A stretch of 64,000 bases of DNA from Quercus robur (taxonomy: Eukaryota; Streptophyta; Magnoliopsida; Fagales; Fagaceae). The translations under genes and the position numbers were made by a program. The stretch lies in NCBI RefSeq assembly GCF_932294415.1, contig NC_065539.1:54331501-54395500 (forward strand), written 5' to 3'. This document shows positions 11,139-23,301 of the stretch, piece after piece. The notes beneath the pieces are model-generated. The model had not been told where the DNA came from and made no database searches. It was given only the letters and a program-made list of their open reading frames with translations. Each line of letters begins with the position of its first letter. The first letter of the stretch is position 1.

Positions 11139-12717
11139 TTATCCAATGGTCATCATCATTTTGACAAATTCTTCATAGTTGACCTGTCCATCACCATCCA
11201 GGTCAGCCTCCCTGATCATCTGCTCCACCTCTTCATCCGTCAATTTTTCGCCTAGATTGATCATTACATGCCTCAGCTACACACAAACAATGAGAATCAC
11301 TTTTTAATTCTTTTTGAGAAGTTTCATGTCAAACATAGATGCAGTGTCTAAAATAAAATTAAACATTGCTAATGTTCATTGCACGCAGAAACGTACAAGG
11401 TATTGTCATGTAGATGATACCCATATAAATTAATCTAAACTAGGTGAACATGTGAAATACTTGTGCAAAACATTTAATCTATGACTTTACACGATGGTTC
11501 AAGTAATATATTTTAATATTAACAATTTCACTATTGAGACATGATCATAAAACTATATCGTATCACAACTCTCCATGTTGGTGATCCCAGCAATGTCTGA
11601 AATCTACTACTGTAGTAGAATTTAATTAAACTTCACTAATTTCCCCATGAAAGAACATTTCGTTTTCGATGATATTGTTGGAGAATTCTGTTGGAAATGC
11701 AAGCTTCTAATGGCAACATCTTGGCCCCAATTGTATTGTGCATGTTAGAAATTCTTAATTTGACAAGGTCAATACAGGCAAAGAGCAAGAAACAGAAGTG
11801 TCATTTTAGAGGCAAAAAGGAGGCTTTCACTTTCACTTTCATAAATTTACGTATTCATATCTTAACTAAAGAGTATTTGAGAGATAAAAATATACCTCAG
11901 TAGCTGATATATATCCGTTTTGGTCCTTGTCAAAGACTTTGAAAGCCTCTTTAAGCTCCTCCTCTGCATCAGTTTCCTACAAAAGAAAACAGAAATATCC
12001 AACCATAAGCACAGATAATGGTTCAATTATGTTTGGTTGTAAATTTGTTTAATTGTTGCTCTCTTTACTATTAGAATATTAAATTCATACTTTCTTAACC
12101 GTTTAAATTTTTAGGATTAATAGTAATTTATCATTTACCACATAAGGAGAAGACAAACATGTAGAACAAAATTTTAGAATTGCCAATTTGGGATATTACT
12201 TCTTTTTCTTTGGTAGGATACATTGACATGTTTTTTGGTTAATGAGTGTAGTTTGGTATGCTTAAAAAGTAATTAACTTTAATTGGTTACCTTCATTTTC
12301 TTGGCCATTAAGCTCAAGAACTCTGTAAACTCTATGGTTCCGTTTCCATCAGCGTCAACTTCGCTTATCATGTCCTGAAGCTCCTCCTCCGTTGGATTTT
12401 GATCCAATGACCGGATAACAGTTGCCAATTCCTCAACAGTAATGCAACCTACACAATCAAGTATTTGAGCACCATATAAATATGCTATTCCACTCATACG
12501 TCTTCTTGAAAACATGTTTTATAGGTCTTTTTTATTGCTATACAGAGAGATAACATGTTCTATAGATGTTGAAGCATAAGTGCATATAATAAATAAGGTA
12601 GAGCCGCTAAACATAAGCATATATAAGAGGGAAATGCTCACCATCTCCATCTTTGTCAAACAGACAAAAGGCTTCTTTAAACTCAACAATCTGTTCTTCA
12701 CTCAGTACATCTGCCAT
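11139..12717 (-). CDS. CML8: Calmodulin-like protein, CML8/CML11 type
   Basis: The product is a calcium sensor expected to bind target proteins in a calcium-dependent way in the cytosol or nucleus. Exons in transcript order are 12642-12717, 12291-12448, 11896-11976 and 11139-11276, all with GT-AG borders, giving exactly 150 residues. The protein begins [10 protein letters not shown] and ends KMMMTIG. Four EF-hand loops are intact: residues 21-32 (DKDGDGCITVEE), 57-68 ([12 protein letters not shown]), 94-105 ([12 protein letters not shown]) and 130-141 ([12 protein letters not shown]), each with Asp at position 1 and Glu at position 12. The first intron falls after codon 25, the position conserved in plant calmodulin genes. 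Cys27 in loop 1 and the TIG tail match the CML8/CML11 branch rather than strict calmodulin, which is 149 residues and usually ends in AK. No break is seen, so it is probably functional. The exact paralogue number is less sure than the family. Confidence 0.93.
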
Positions 12718-12774
12718 GGAGTCTGTTCTGAAACCTCAAGAACACCTTAAGAGATACACACACAAAGAGAGGGG

Positions 12775-12795
12775 GAGAGAGAGAGAGAGAGAGAG
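12775..12795. repeat. (GA)n tract, (TC)n on the sense strand, in the leader of the CML gene
   Basis: A GA run lies about 60-80 bases upstream of the minus-strand start codon, so it reads as a TC tract in the sense direction. Pyrimidine tracts of this type are common in plant core promoters and 5' leaders. Confidence 0.7.
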
Positions 12796-15700
12796 TATGT
12801 TGAGTATAGCTCAATCTTTTTTTGTTTTTTGATAATCTGAGTATAGCTCAATCTTAGCTGGGCTTTATGTAGAACTTTAATGTGGTAAAGTATAGCACAA
12901 CTTCTTTTCCCAAAATTAAAAAATTAAAGAGTCAAACTAAGCTTATGACTATAGTTTGGTGTTTGGCCTTATTATTAGAAAAGAATCGTATGACCACTCA
13001 TTCTAGTTTCTACATGGACTTTATTTTTGGGAAGGGAAAAATAAAAAAGAAAAAAGAAAAGAAAAGAAATAAATAGATTATTACAAGTATTAATTTAATT
13101 GAAAATTTATATGTACATTTTAGTAGAGTATTATTTGTAAGTAATATATAGTAGAAAAATAATATAAAAATAGGACAGCTGTAAGGGTTTGGTGTTTAGG
13201 AGACAAAGGGGCATTCAAATTTCAAAGAGCAAGATGGAGTGAGAGAGAGGGTATGGGGAGTTGTGTACTTTGCTTTCCACATTTTCAACACCCAAAGAGC
13301 ACGCTGCGTTGCTTGCACGAGATATATACTAATATAAACAGAACCAGACCTAGAACTAAATATGACATTTTATACATACATTGCAGGCCACTGTCTACGC
13401 GCTTATTTATGTGACTAGAAGTTTATTTGGAAAACAAATTATTTAGTTCAAACTGAAATTTTTTTTACTAAAAATACTATATATAAAACTAAAAACTAGC
13501 AAAAATAATACATTGAGACCCATGAATAATATTAAAAAGTGTAATGAGACTTATGAATAGTAGCAAAAATAAATTAAATAGTAAAAAAAACTATCTTTTT
13601 CAACCAATGTCAAACACAACCTAAATGTGTCATACGTTTATATGCAAACTGCAATACTTTATGTTTTCATATTATCATATTATAAAATGGGCAAGACTTA
13701 GTTACAGTATTTAGATGTTATTTCTTAGATTCTCCTCTTAAGATTCTGTCATGTGAATTTTTCTCATAGAATGGAAGCATACTTTTTTAATTAAGTAACC
13801 ACGTAACTGAATCTTAAAAAAGAACTTAAAAAAAACTACCTAAGCTACTGTAACTAAGTTTTTTCCTTATAAAATTGTTAGGTACTACTTCTTCTAACAA
13901 TGCACTTGACATGAGCTTATTGGTCCTTCTGTGTTCCAAGCCCATCACACGGTCCTTGATTGATACCACACATCCAATAAAAGCAAACCGTGTTTGGTTT
14001 GATACATAAATTAACTTCTTTTTTTCTCATCTTATTTTAGATTAACAAGAGCAACAATCTTTGCTGGACATATTTGTTAAAAGGATTAAGATCAATCATA
14101 TACTAATAGTAATTTTTAAGAGATTAATACGTTAAACCCAAAAAGGAAAAACAACATAAGAATTCCTAATCCTACCATTTACAATTATAAGAGGGGTATA
14201 ACAAAATGCAAGTAGACTCCTTGTCCTTGGTTGACAATCACAAATGGTCCAAGACTCCAGAGACAAATGAAATTAATGTGCTTGGCTGTCTACGCGGTTT
14301 CCTGTTCTGCTATTCAGCTCTAATATTACATTTTCACACCAGCTCTCATTCAATGAAATAGTATGATAATGATTGTAAAGTACACTATAGTTTTTGGAGG
14401 GAGGGAGCAATTAATCTCGAAGATACAACAACTAGTATATTGACATAGTCAATTACCTCTTGATTATCTTTCTCTCACAAAGATCACTCGTTCCAGTCAT
14501 GGTCCATGCATTGGACTTTCAAGTTCAACCTTCAAATGAAGACTGGGAATTAGACGGATTTGACTAGCTAAATTTTGAGTTTATTTGAGTCCCAACCAAC
14601 CCAAGGCTTTTAGGTTTCTACTTTCTATCTGTAAGCTTCTCTACAATTACAAAGCTTGGCAATTTAAAAATGCATACAGTAATATTTTCTGGAAGGTCTA
14701 GCTAGGAAGAGCATGTATCCAATGTAAAAACCCACCACTTCTTCCAGCAAATTAATAATTTTGTCCCAACCATGTATAAGCAAATCAATAATTTGATCAT
14801 AGTTTGTGATAATTTGATGAGATTTTAGGAACATTTTAAATGTCACCGATGTTATTGACTCTTTCCAAAAAGTTATCTTTCACGTGGCAAAGTTGGCGTT
14901 TGTATCTAAGACCAAAAAAAAAAAATCAAATTCATTTCAGAGTTGGTACTTCGAATTCGTTGAAGATCAAACTGCTACAAGAAAAAACACTTTCGGTAAC
15001 ATTTTGTGGCAGAATCCAACATATGATATGATATAGTCTATGCTTTTGACCGGCCTGCTTGTACTGGCACACTAAAAGAGCGTACTGTTTGTCTTCTCAT
15101 AAACTACCATCAATTGACAGGACATAATGATCAGAAAAATAAGTGAAGTTTAAAAGTCATGATAGCAGTTGTAACTAGTTCCTTCATCCCTTTTTTTACG
15201 TGTTGATGTTCTATTCTATTTCTATATGACTGACTCCACTTTGTTAGATATTACAGAGGTTCAATGGTCACCATGCCAAATCACTCTGACCATTTCCTTC
15301 TAATACTTTGACCAGTATGAGTTCACCTAGTATTAGAAGCAATATCATGGAATTCCCCATCATAGTAGTAGGAGCTTTCCAAACAAATAGCAAATGCTTA
15401 ACACATCATATCATCCGAAGAAACAGAAAATACCACAAACTTTAAATTCACTACTTATTACATTGAAATCAATTGGCATTGAGATGATACAAATATTTCG
15501 TTTATTAAGAAGGATTCCCTAAATACCTAAAAAATAGATGATAATAGAAGATGTGAACTATTTGATAGAATCAATTTCAGGAACATGGAATGTAAGAGAA
15601 ACTCAAATGTTAACATGCTATGTCACACCACCATATTTAAAAAGCTAAAACCTCTCCCATGCCCAAACCATTATTGAAACCTACACAAGACTTGAAACGC

Positions 15701-16190
15701 ATACCCAAATTAGTTGAACCATTTTTAATACCAGTTTTGAATTTCTTAGAACATGATGCTGGTTAAATTCACCAGACCCCAGAAGTGCTCACTGTCAATG
15801 AAATTGTTAACTTCATTACATTACCTCTCTGTTTCTTCACAGCTAATCCTTCCATAAGTGTATTTAAAAATCCCCAAGACCATGATTACCCTTAAAAGTG
15901 AAAGTCTATCTGAGAAATAGTAAATAAATAATGTCAATCACGGTAAGTTGGTTACATGCACTAATGACTAAAAAACCATTGCAACAACCTTATTGGAGTT
16001 GTAGACTTGTAGCCCCAAACAGCACTAAGCCCTGAGGCAAATTTGTCCACCCGAAGCAACTATATACCTCATCTGGTTTGCTATTAACAGGTTTATCTTG
16101 AGCAGAGGACACACTAACCATCACAAGCTGTCTAATATTCACTTGATGAAATGAGAAAATGATAACTATTTTCCATTGCTTCCTCCCATA
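12796..16190. other. Promoter side of the CML gene and intergenic spacer
   Basis: No gene is supported. It contains the upstream region of the minus-strand CML gene, one MITE (13695-13861) and AT-rich unique-looking sequence. The last part, just before 16191, is the likely 3' untranslated region of VTE3. Confidence 0.5.
13695..13861. mobile_element. MITE, copy 1 of a family present twice here
   Basis: The ends are inverted repeats: left ACTTAGTTACAGTA, right reverse complement AACTTAGTTACAGTAGC. Inner segments (TCTTAAGATTC and GAATCTTAA) are also inverted. A diverged copy in the same orientation lies at 47306-47474, sharing AAGATTCT.TCATGTG and TTAAGTA.CCAC.T.AC.GAATCTTAA. Confidence 0.65.
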
Positions 16191-19100
16191 TTAGATAGGC
16201 ATCCCTTTTGGAACAATTTGATCTTTGATCCACATGTAAATTGGAACCAGTATAAAGTAAGCTCCAGCTATCGCACCAAGAATGAGCTGGAAAAGGAAAA
16301 CAAATGGATTCACAGGTTTCTTTATATCCTCCGCCTTTGGACCAAGCTGCATGAACCACACACCTCATAAATCTTAAGTGAGAGAGAGAGAGAGAGAGAT
16401 GTCAGAAAGTAATGGTTAATAATCACCAATTCAACAGTTCTTCTTAGAAGTTGGAATTAAAACTACCTCGTGCCTTGTTTTAGACTCTGCACCTTTATAC
16501 TATATACTGATTTTGTTTGGAATTCATAGACTAAATCCAAATGAAAAAATAAATAAAAAAAAATTTTTAAAAAAATAATTGTAAAATAACATATGCAGTT
16601 AAGGTGTTTAACGGCCAAACACAAGCCAGAGCTTCTCATTTTTATAATCCTTTCACGTGCACACTTTGGCCTTTTCAGTCTTGACATCATAGAAAATGGC
16701 TCCTCAAGTTCTCAATTCTAGCAGCTATATAGCTTAATACAACAAAGAAGGGAGAAGAGTAGTTCAAAATCAGGTATAAAATATGGCAGGAATCTTGAAA
16801 TGAGGGTAGAACAAGAGAAGAATATTTCAACTTGTTATTTTCCTTCCCAGTTGCAACGGAAAAATAGGATCCGAAATGAGAAATCCATTTAAAGATAAGG
16901 GTAGCTCCTATTGATAAAAAGATCAGACATAGTCGCTTGAGATGGTTTGGTCATGTTCAGAGAAGAGCAATTAAGGGAATTAAAAAAGGGTAGAGGAATA
17001 CCCAAAATAACATTAGCAGAAGAAATAAAAGACTTGTCAATTAAGGAGGTAATAGAGAATATGATTTCGAATAAAATAGAATGGAGGAAAAGAATACATA
17101 CGGCCGATCCTAACTAATCTATTAAACATCCATAGCCAACCCCAAAATTTTGGGATGTGTTGTTGTTGTTATTGTTGTATTTTCCTTCCCAATTGCACCG
17201 AAAAAAATCCTCACATCAAATTCTTAAACTTAAAAGACTTCAAAATATTTTTAATCCCTAGGACCATACAACACACTTATTGGTCTATTCAGAGGACTGC
17301 TTACCGAAAATAAGTGTGAGTTTGGATAGCACTAAGAATGAAATTTTCAGTTGTGTTTGGCGTTTTGTGTGGGTCCCGTGCACTGTTCACAGAACCCGCA
17401 AGTACGGATTTCAGCAAATTTTTCTTTAAAACTAGATCTCAGGACACTATTCATACATTTAAAAATTATTTTGCTACAGCATTTTCAGTTTTCAGTTTTC
17501 AGCAATAAGCGATAACCAAACAAATCCTAAGTCCATCCAAACGACTTTGACATAGCGTACAACCATATATGCAAGAAAAACACCACATAACTCTCCTTGT
17601 TATCTTGTGCGGGTAAGTGACATGTTCTTAACCACTCACCAATTTGCATATTTTATATTGAGCTCAAAACAAGCATTAAAATCCTCCCTACGCTCAGCAA
17701 CAATTTCACAATCCCTTTTGAAAAAAAACTTCATTATTGAAACAGCAAGACTAGCTCTACCAGAAAAACTTCTCGGCCAATTGGCTAAAATCTTTGTAAG
17801 AGAATAATATTGGTGATGTTTGCATAATCTCATTCTCTGGTGACATTATAGAAAACTTTTGAGAGGCACTATGCATCATTAATTCTAGTGTAATGAAAGC
17901 TTCATTATTGACACAGCAAGACAAGCTCTACCAGAAAAACTTCTCGGCCGATTGGCTAAAATCTTTGCAAGATCATTAATCTTGGTAATGTTTGCATAGT
18001 CTCATTCTCTATTGACATTATAGAAAACTTTTGAGAGGCACTATGCATCATTAATTTTAGTGTAATGAAAGGTTTTTTTTTTTTTTTTTAAATGATTTTT
18101 TGACAGTTTTTTTATATTTCCCATGAAAGTGGTATTAAAACTTTCTTAAAATGGTCTATTAACAAATACCCCAAGGACACTCGTTAACCAAATGATGCGG
18201 ACACCACACCATAGCACATCTATGGAGATTATCATTTGTGTCATCTTTATCTTTATTTGTGTTTATAATTAGCATTTGATTATTATCGGATTAGTATTGA
18301 GATTGTTCAAGATTCGTATTAGGAGAGTTTATCTTTATCATTGTGATTCCTCGAAGCTGTTTATAAAGCTCCAAATGATTTCTTTTATATTCAGACTATT
18401 ATTATGTATTATTCAGTGATTATTGATGCAAAATGTGCATTACGTTTGGTGGTGAATCCAAACAACCTTAGGTGGTGAAGCCTAAGGTTTAAAGTGGGAT
18501 TAATCTAGGTGAGAAGCTTAGGTGGTCCTACATCACCGAACCTTTTTTTTTTTTTTTTAACTATCGAAACATGGCTATCACCAGTGGTTTCTTGACTTCT
18601 GGTATAGTTATAAAGGACAAAAGGTATCCACAAGGCAGAAGTTGGACTTTTGGATTTGATTCTTACTATTGACCAAAGAAAAAACAACATATAACAAAAA
18701 CATGATTACCATAATGTCAGGTAAATGACAAAATCAAGAGTCTCTTCAGATAGTATTTCATCCGTTACTTAAAAAACAGAAGGCCTGAAGAAGTATGTTA
18801 CCTGTAGGGGAGAGTCTCCAGAAAAGGGTTTCACACCTGTTACAGAGCAACCCATGATCAGGCCATGCCTACGGACGCCACGGTACCATTTTGGACCAAT
18901 CCTTTTTAGTTTAACATCTTTGAAACCAGCCTTCTGAAACCATTCAATGTACTCTTCCTCCTTTGGAAAGAGCATCCACACGTCTGCAAAGAAACGAGAC
19001 AACCAAAAGGTTGGGTAAACAGGACCTATAAGACAGGCTTTCCCCCTTATCTTCAGTACCCTGTATGCCTCCTTGATTCCACGCTGTGGATCCGGCCAAT

Positions 19101-20207
19101 ACTCGATACTGAGGATTAATTATAGAATAATACATAAGATATTTCCTCTAGAAAGTATATTACATGAAAGAAAGAAAAGGATTTCCTTTTTTTTTTTTTC
19201 AAAAAGATATAGAGATGCTAAAAGCCTACAACAGAACTATAATTAGAAGATACCATTCTGTAAGGAAATAATTTTATCAATATCATAAGTCAAACATAAA
19301 AATAAAAGAACACTTTCTTACTTCAAGTCCTCACAATTATAAATATTCAGAAAGAAAGATATTATTTCCTATACATTGAATGTACTACAAGACCAGTATG
19401 AATGAAAATTTCCATTCCCTTTTTCTCTTTAAAAAGGGAATGAAACCTCACTTAAAGAAGGAAATGAAATCAATATTCAATTTCATTTCATAGAATTCAT
19501 TAATGTCTTATAAAAAGATTAACATTGTGTCAATTCCATGCACTATAATTCTCCGCCAGAAAACTTCAATTGCAATACAATAATCACCTATATAAATAAA
19601 CAACATTCTAAACAAGCAATGAAACTCAAAGATAGTACCTCCCAGCGGATACATATCGATCCGCATAATCAGTTGGGAACGGAAGGTCCTCTGCATCACC
19701 CTCAACTATCTTGCATTCCTTCAAGGGCTCCTTCTGCTTCGCCTTGGCAAGCTGGTGTGGGGACTGGTCAAGAATTGTAATATTTTTGGCATCCACATGC
19801 TTAACTATACCAAGAGTGGTAAACCCAGTTCCACCACCTACATCTACCACTATCATATTCCGATCAAAGAGATCAGCAGGCTCAAGCGCCTCGTCCCGCA
19901 TATCCTCAGTCCAGTGAATAGGGTTTATGACATGATCATATACTATAGACAAGAACCTATAGAACCAAAATGCCTCTTTTTTGTGCTGTATAAACCTAGG
20001 CTGGGAAGCTGGCCTTAAGGATGATATACTGCATCTGGGTGTTAAAGTTCCAGCCTTGTAATTCCTACCAAAAGACACTAAGCCCTTCTTATTGGGCAAG
20101 CGCCTATCCTGGAAAGTTGACCCAACAAAACCAAACCCAGTTGGAGTTATGGTTATGCCACTAATGAGCTTGAGATTCTGAGCTCCATTGATCAATGAAG
20201 AAGCCAT
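16191..20207 (-). CDS. VTE3: MPBQ/MSBQ methyltransferase, chloroplast inner envelope
   Basis: The enzyme methylates 2-methyl-6-phytyl- and 2-methyl-6-solanyl-benzoquinol in tocopherol and plastoquinone synthesis (VTE3/APG1, the 37 kDa inner-envelope protein). Exons in transcript order are 19639-20207, 18802-19108 and 16191-16346. Together they give 343 residues, close to the family length. Residues 1 to ~58 look like a plastid transit peptide (Ser/Arg-rich, then TPRCS). The SAM-binding motif I is VVDVGGGTGFTTLG near residues 120-133, followed by ILDQSPHQLAKAK and a DAEDLPFPTDYADR motif. Exon 3 encodes KKPVNPFVF, a C-terminal membrane anchor (LILGAIAGAYFILVPIYMW) and a KDQIVPKGMPI end typical of this family. 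The ATG at 20207 is the first in frame. The leader carries TC tracts and probably a 5' intron (donor GTAAGC near 20483). Intron 2 is 2455 bp and full of repeats, so exon 3 is easily missed by annotation. Confidence 0.94.
16911..17178 (+). mobile_element. 3' fragment of an RTE-type LINE in VTE3 intron 2
   Basis: On the plus strand this translates, with breaks, to pieces such as RHSRLRWFGHVQRRAI and EWRKRIHTADPN. These are characteristic of the C-terminal part of plant RTE-clade reverse transcriptases. It ends in a TTG/TTA-rich tail (TGTTGTTGTTATTGTTGTA), as such elements do. It is antisense to the host gene and clearly dead. Confidence 0.7.
17312..17531. mobile_element. Possible MITE in VTE3 intron 2
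   Basis: The left end GTGAGTTTGGATAGCACT and the right end, reverse-complemented (AGGATTTGTTTGGTTATCGCT), form an imperfect inverted repeat. The interior has GTGTTTGGCGTTTTGTGTGGGTCCCGTG and repeated TTTTCAG motifs. The borders are approximate and no target duplication is clear. Confidence 0.45.
17730..18071. repeat. Two tandem copies of a ~170 bp segment in VTE3 intron 2
   Basis: Copy 1 is about 17730-17899 and copy 2 about 17900-18071. Both run from TTCATTATTGA.ACAGCAAGA through CTCTACCAGAAAAACTTCTC and CTTTTGAGAGGCACTATGCA to TAGTGTAATGAAAG, with few differences. This is a recent local duplication. Confidence 0.9.
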
Positions 20208-20780
20208 GAAATCACACACACGAAGAGAGAGAGAGAGAGAGAAACAAAAAGATTTCTTTGCTATTTCTCAGTGACTATTTAAGACTAATGAACAAACCTC
20301 TAAACCAACTAACAAAGATACTGGCTACTCTAATAAGAGTATAAGAAAAAAAAAAGATATGGTTTTTACAATTTTGTAAGAAGTGGGTATGCAAGTAATC
20401 AAACTAAAGGTTGAATTTCAATAAAAGGAGACTCAAATTGTACCTTATATCTATTAGAAGAAAGAAGGAAAGATAGCTTTGCTTACCAATGTAACAAAGA
20501 GGCAGCGAACAGAAACTTGAAAAATAGAAAGATTTATGTCGATCGAGAGAGAGAGAGAGGAAGGGGAAGGGGTTAAGAGCTTTGGTGTTTCAGAGCTGAG
20601 TAAGTTAACCACGAGACGGGAGCCACACCACATGTTATGGTAGCATTGATTGTCGCACGGATGGGTCTTTTTTTGGCTCCGTCTATTTGGGCACTATCAC
20701 TTAACTCAGAAGAAACGGTACCGTTTGGAAAACATCACCACTTGAGCAAACTTTTGGACATATAATTGAAAACATGTACC
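20208..20780. promoter_or_regulatory. 5' leader and promoter region of VTE3
   Basis: On the minus strand this is the upstream region of VTE3. (GA)n runs at about 20225-20243 and 20546-20560 read as TC tracts in the sense direction. A GTAAGC donor near 20483 and AG sites near 20278-20295 suggest a leader intron. I could not fix the transcription start. Confidence 0.4.
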
Positions 20781-22481
20781 ATAGTTGTCAAAACATGAAT
20801 CGTATCATGAATCGATTTTTAATTTTTGTGTATCGGATATGGTAAGATATGTAAACACTTAATAAAATTTATAAAAAAAATTATAAATTTACATATATAA
20901 AAAGTATATCCATTATAAATTTTGAATATATTCAACTAATGACAAATTTCTTCATCATTCTGTAATAATGTTTAATAAACTAACTAAATAAATCAAACTA
21001 GCATGTGTTTATAACATATACATTCAAATTGCTTAAATTCAAAAGTGATAATAATTTATTTTCATCATATTTCCTAATCAACCCCATCTAAGTCAATGCT
21101 ATCATCATATTTATCATTATGCAAACTTATTTCATCACTAAAGTTTTCTTCATCGTTATTAACATTATTATCTCTTCTTGTTCTTTTTTTTAATAATTTA
21201 AAAAAAAAATTCTTGGTGTGGGGCCCAATAGTTTATGGGCCCGGCTCGCTCGCTTATGGGGAGTCCACAGGCCCCAAACTAAAGGAGGCCAGGGCCCAAG
21301 TCCAAGAATAGGAAGCCAAAGGCGGCCCTAAGATACAGCCGAGGACAGCTTAGTCCTCGGCAGACCCAAAGCCTCAAGGATCAGATTGGAATACAAACTA
21401 ACTTAAAGGATCAGAAAATATCTCGGGGAAATATCCTTAATACCCCTCATTGATGTGACGTTGCACCTAACAGATCCGGATTTTTAGGCTTTATTAACCC
21501 TGCCCAACAATGCTGGGATGGGATGGACGGGACAAATATCAGTCCTGGAAAAACTGACCCTACACGTGGACGAGGGACAACGAACGTAGGCTGGTATAAA
21601 AGAGAACGTAAGGTAACAAAGTGGGGGATCCCCATCTGACTTCCGGAAAAAAGACTTCAGGAGGAAAAATGCCCGGAGAATATGTGCGCATCACCCCGAA
21701 AAATCCACCGTCGAATAACCGGAGAAAAACACTCGTGCTCCTCGGACATGATCCGAGCAGCCCAATCCCTCAATCTGTAAAGTTAATGGGCTTAGATAAC
21801 CGGACTAAAGCCTTTTCTAGTCTAGGTTTATCTAATGTCCGGTCTGTACTGACGCCTCGTGACCCAACTCTAGCCTTTCAAGCCCACTCTCTACAAAATT
21901 TATTGTGAGGGATCCATCACGCGCGAGCTCAACGTCATTGTTGGGCCGCTTGAGAATCGTGTCCCTACACTTGGCATTTTAGTTTCTTGGACTTATAACA
22001 ATAATGACAAAAAAAATTTTAAAAATAATTATATTGTCAATTAATATCTTATTCATAGTATGAAAATAAATTTGTAAATATTAAAGTGAAATGTATCTGT
22101 GTACTATGTATTCCAAATTTTCTAAAGAGAAAAAAAAAAAAAAAAAAAAAAAAAAAAACACTTATGAATATGTTATTTTATTAGGCTAAATTAAGTAACC
22201 TAATAGTTTTGTATTAAAAACAAGTCTAACAACTTGTTAGATTTAAATAAAAGTACAAATTTTGACCCCAAAAAAAAAAAAAAAAATCTCATTTTAAAGT
22301 ATTTGTTTATGTATTGTACAATACGAATGATTTTATGATACAATACGATTCATACGATATATACACTGTATCGTACGATTTATAAGGACTTATGATACAT
22401 ACAATACAAAAAATTTTACACATGATACGTGGTATGTATCGTACGATACGTATCGCATATCATACGATACTGACAATTATG
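20781..22481. mobile_element. hAT-like element rich in CGATACG/CGTATCG motifs, split by a solo LTR
   Basis: An 8-bp direct repeat CATGTACC flanks the element (20773-20780 and 22482-22489). The ends are inverted: left ATAGTTGTCA..., right reverse complement CATAATTGTCAGTATCG. The subterminal parts are full of GTATCGTACGATACG-type words. Without the nested LTR it is about 940 bp. There is no transposase. An 8-bp target duplication fits hAT; a 9-bp Mutator-type site is less likely, because the ninth base differs. Confidence 0.65.
21217..21969 (+). mobile_element. Solo LTR (753 bp) with perfect target duplication
   Basis: It begins TGTGGGGCCC and ends CCCTACA, so it has TG...CA borders with short inverted ends. 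A perfect 5-bp target duplication CTTGG flanks it (21212-21216 and 21970-21974). A TATA-like GGTATAAAAGAG lies near 21592-21603. It has no internal region or second LTR, so the element was lost by LTR recombination. It is related to the minus-strand LTR at 25166-25836: both share TGTGGGGCCCAATA and repeated GCCGAGGAC/TCCTCGG words. Confidence 0.9.
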
Positions 22482-22489
22482 CATGTACC

Positions 22490-22989
22490 TTTATTTTTTC
22501 ATATGAAAATTTTGGTTAGTTTTTCGACAAATTACTTAGTGTGAAAAAAATTATTATAATCAGATGTGAGTATAACTTACAAATTATCATAAAAAATAAA
22601 ACAAAAAGAAGCTAATGTAATTGTTTCATGACTAACGAACTCAATGATTTGAAGGGTATGCAGGAACCAAAAATTCTTATGCTCGAGGGAACTTGATTTT
22701 AAAATTAGGTGTAAGGCATGATGATGATTGTGCATAAATGCCTTCTTTGAATGAACGTAAGTGAAAAACTGAAAATCTTGATCTATGAAGTTATATAATT
22801 ACAATTGAGTTGATACTATTGAAACATGAAAAGTGGTCTAATTTTTAGTGCTTGTAAGATTGTTTATATCTTGATTAAATGCAATGACTTGATCATGAGT
22901 TAATTTGCGTGTAGTTTGTTAACAAATCTTGTAATCTAGATCCTAGTAGAGCTTTTAGGATTGTAAAATGCAAAACATGACATGTTTTT
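22490..22989. other. Spacer without recognised gene
   Basis: AT-rich sequence. I see nothing I can name in it. Confidence 0.5.
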
Positions 22990-23292
22990 GGGCCAAAATT
23001 GGGTTTTACCCCTTTCAGCCAAACTTTCCAACAAAATGCCCCATGTTTGAAACTATTTAGGAATATGCCCCCTGTTTTGAAACTTGATTTGGCGAAAATC
23101 GAGTTGCTTGAAAAAACCTACATGAAACTCGAGTTCCATGCTTTTTTTTTTTTTTTTTTTTTAAGTTTGATTGTCTATAACTCGATTTTCGCCAAATCGA
23201 GTTTAAAACAAAGGCATATTCTTAAATAGTTTCAAACAAGTGGCATTTTGTTGGAAAGTTTGGCTGAAAGGGATATATCCCCATTTTGGCCC
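22990..23292. mobile_element. Long foldback (hairpin) element
   Basis: Two arms of about 115 bp are nearly perfect inverted copies: GGGCCAAAATTGGG... on the left and ...CCCCATTTTGGCCC on the right, each containing AACTTTCCAACAAAATG and ATTTGGCGAAAATCGAGTT or its complement. The spacer is about 75 bp and T-rich. ATGTTTTT (or the 9-bp ATGTTTTTG) is repeated at both borders (22982-22989 and 23293-23300). The 8/9-bp site fits hAT or Mutator-like foldback elements. A transcript would form a long double-stranded stem. Confidence 0.85.
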
Positions 23293-23301
23293 ATGTTTTT
23301 G

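Noticed and set aside
12279-12515. Single-exon 78-codon EF-hand gene
   Set aside because: It is exon 2 of the four-exon CML gene read into its flanking introns; the splice sites join it to the other exons.
16132-16368. 78-codon minus-strand ORF (MRCVVHAAWSKGGGY...)
   Set aside because: It overlaps VTE3 exon 3 in a different frame. The VTE3 frame matches the family C-terminus, so this ORF is a shadow.
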